Assembly: GCA_003001795.1 (NCBI GenBank)
Contig: PVNI01000005.1
Coordinates: 306,979-370,978, forward strand
DNA: 64,000 nt
Direction of reading: 5' to 3'
Source: Actinomadura viridilutea
GTDB taxonomy: Bacteria; Actinomycetota; Actinomycetes; Streptosporangiales; Streptosporangiaceae
The translations under genes and the position numbers were made by a program. Below the pieces are notes generated by a model. That model saw nothing but the letters and a program-made list of their open reading frames with translations. It was not told the origin of the DNA and made no database searches. Each line of letters begins with the position of its first letter. The stretch's first letter is position 1. This document shows positions 63,636-64,000 of the stretch, piece after piece.

Positions 63636-63862
63636 TCACAAGATGTCGCCGCCTCGTGACGTCCGGGCCGTGGGCCAGGCGGCAGTGGTCGTCGATGGCG
63701 GTGTGCGGGTGTCCGTAGCCGGGGGCCGGGCGGGGTCAGTCCGAATCGCGGTGGGGCGAACTGTTGCGTCTGCCGAGGCGCGGCCGTGCACCCGGTGGCC
63801 GCCGCCATCGGGGATGTTGCCCGGCTTGTCGACGTCCCCGATGACGCTGGTGCTGAAAGGCT
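63636..63862 (-). pseudogene. IS481-family transposase remnant
   Basis: On the minus strand a frame reads IGDVDKPGNIPDGGGHRVHG, matching the IS481/IS3-type integrase core (DVKKLGxIPDGGGxRxHGR). After a frameshift, the neighbouring frame resumes with HTAIDDH-type sequence (RPATDTRTPPSTTTAAW in one frame). The catalytic motifs are split and the ends are missing, so it is inactive. It lies next to a second, truncated copy at the window edge. Confidence 0.65.
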
Positions 63863-63900
63863 CGTAGCACCCCGACCACCAGCCGCACCGGATGACACAG

Positions 63901-64000
63901 CTAGATGTTCTGTCCTGACAGGTTGGTGACGCGGCTGGCGGGTGGGAGGCCGCCGAGTGCGGTGTGGCCGCGGTGATGGTTGTAGATGTGCAGCCAGGGG
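63901..64000 (-). mobile_element. IS481-family transposase, C-terminal end, cut by window edge
   Basis: The last 100 bases, read on the minus strand, give PWLHIYNHHRGHTALGGLPP, SRVTNLSGQNI and a stop at 63901. This is the standard C-terminus of IS481-type transposases. The rest lies beyond the window, so whether the copy is intact is unknown. Confidence 0.85.

Overview
The window is chromosomal DNA from a high-GC actinomycete. The gene families and their order point to Streptosporangiales or Streptomycetales. An Actinomadura-like (Thermomonosporaceae) host is my best guess, but the genus is an inference. The evidence is very high GC at third codon positions, a WhiB-family regulator beside two ArsA-like ATPases and a PASTA penicillin-binding protein, an SRP RNA upstream of dnaX, tandem TadA-associated proteins next to tadA, and many leaderless genes whose start codon lies 6 to 8 bases after a TANNNT box.

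Layout. 1-9.6 kb: truncated acs, nhaA behind a structured leader, a holin-like membrane protein, an alpha/beta hydrolase, a DUF309 protein, a MarP-like protease, a CoA-type Nudix hydrolase, endonuclease III and the global regulator Crp. 9.8-15.2 kb: an MBL hydrolase, a second Nudix protein, RidA with a 53-residue DUF4177 gene, a divergent HxlR regulator and quinone oxidoreductase pair, and an SPFH protein. 15.5-22.5 kb: the conserved block of two ArsA-like ATPases, wblA/whiB4, bifunctional PBP, YqeY and a metallophosphoesterase. 22.5-26.5 kb: tRNA-Pro followed by a decayed accessory patch with a TetR C-terminal fragment, a bicupin, a helicase C-terminal fragment, a small secreted protein and small unknown genes. 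26.7-31.9 kb: a beta-lactamase-like protein, DUF4265, an S9 peptidase, TetR, and an aspartate-semialdehyde dehydrogenase with altered active-site motifs. A gene-free 1 kb stretch separates this from aspartokinase. 34.5-40.1 kb: DUF5063, recR, YbaB, a P450 remnant, dnaX, SRP RNA, a DUF952 protein and tRNA-Ser(GGA). 40.6-48.6 kb: a small ParB-like protein, a wrecked IS5-type transposase, a GntR/MFS pair, a TPR regulator, PH-domain and small membrane genes, and upp. 48.7-62.9 kb: two TadA-associated proteins, tadA, tRNA-Ser(CGA), a multidomain SpoIIE phosphatase, an XRE-cupin/B3-B4/EamA module, a second sliding clamp gene, the alkylation repair genes ogt and ada-alkA, an NTF2-like protein, a methyltransferase and a DoxX protein. 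The right edge holds IS481-type transposase debris and a truncated copy.

Most genes are core housekeeping. Functional groups include DNA repair and replication (nth, recR, ybaB, dnaX, the extra clamp, ogt, ada-alkA), translation (three tRNAs, tadA and partners, SRP RNA, a possible trans-editing B3/B4 protein), envelope and redox control (MarP, PBP, WblA, HxlR/oxidoreductase) and aspartate-pathway biosynthesis. No CRISPR array, intact prophage or secondary-metabolite cluster is visible. The points most worth checking are the nhaA leader, the divergent semialdehyde dehydrogenase, the second sliding clamp, the XRE-cupin/B3-B4/EamA module and the 13-bp repeat array between the two alkylation-repair genes.
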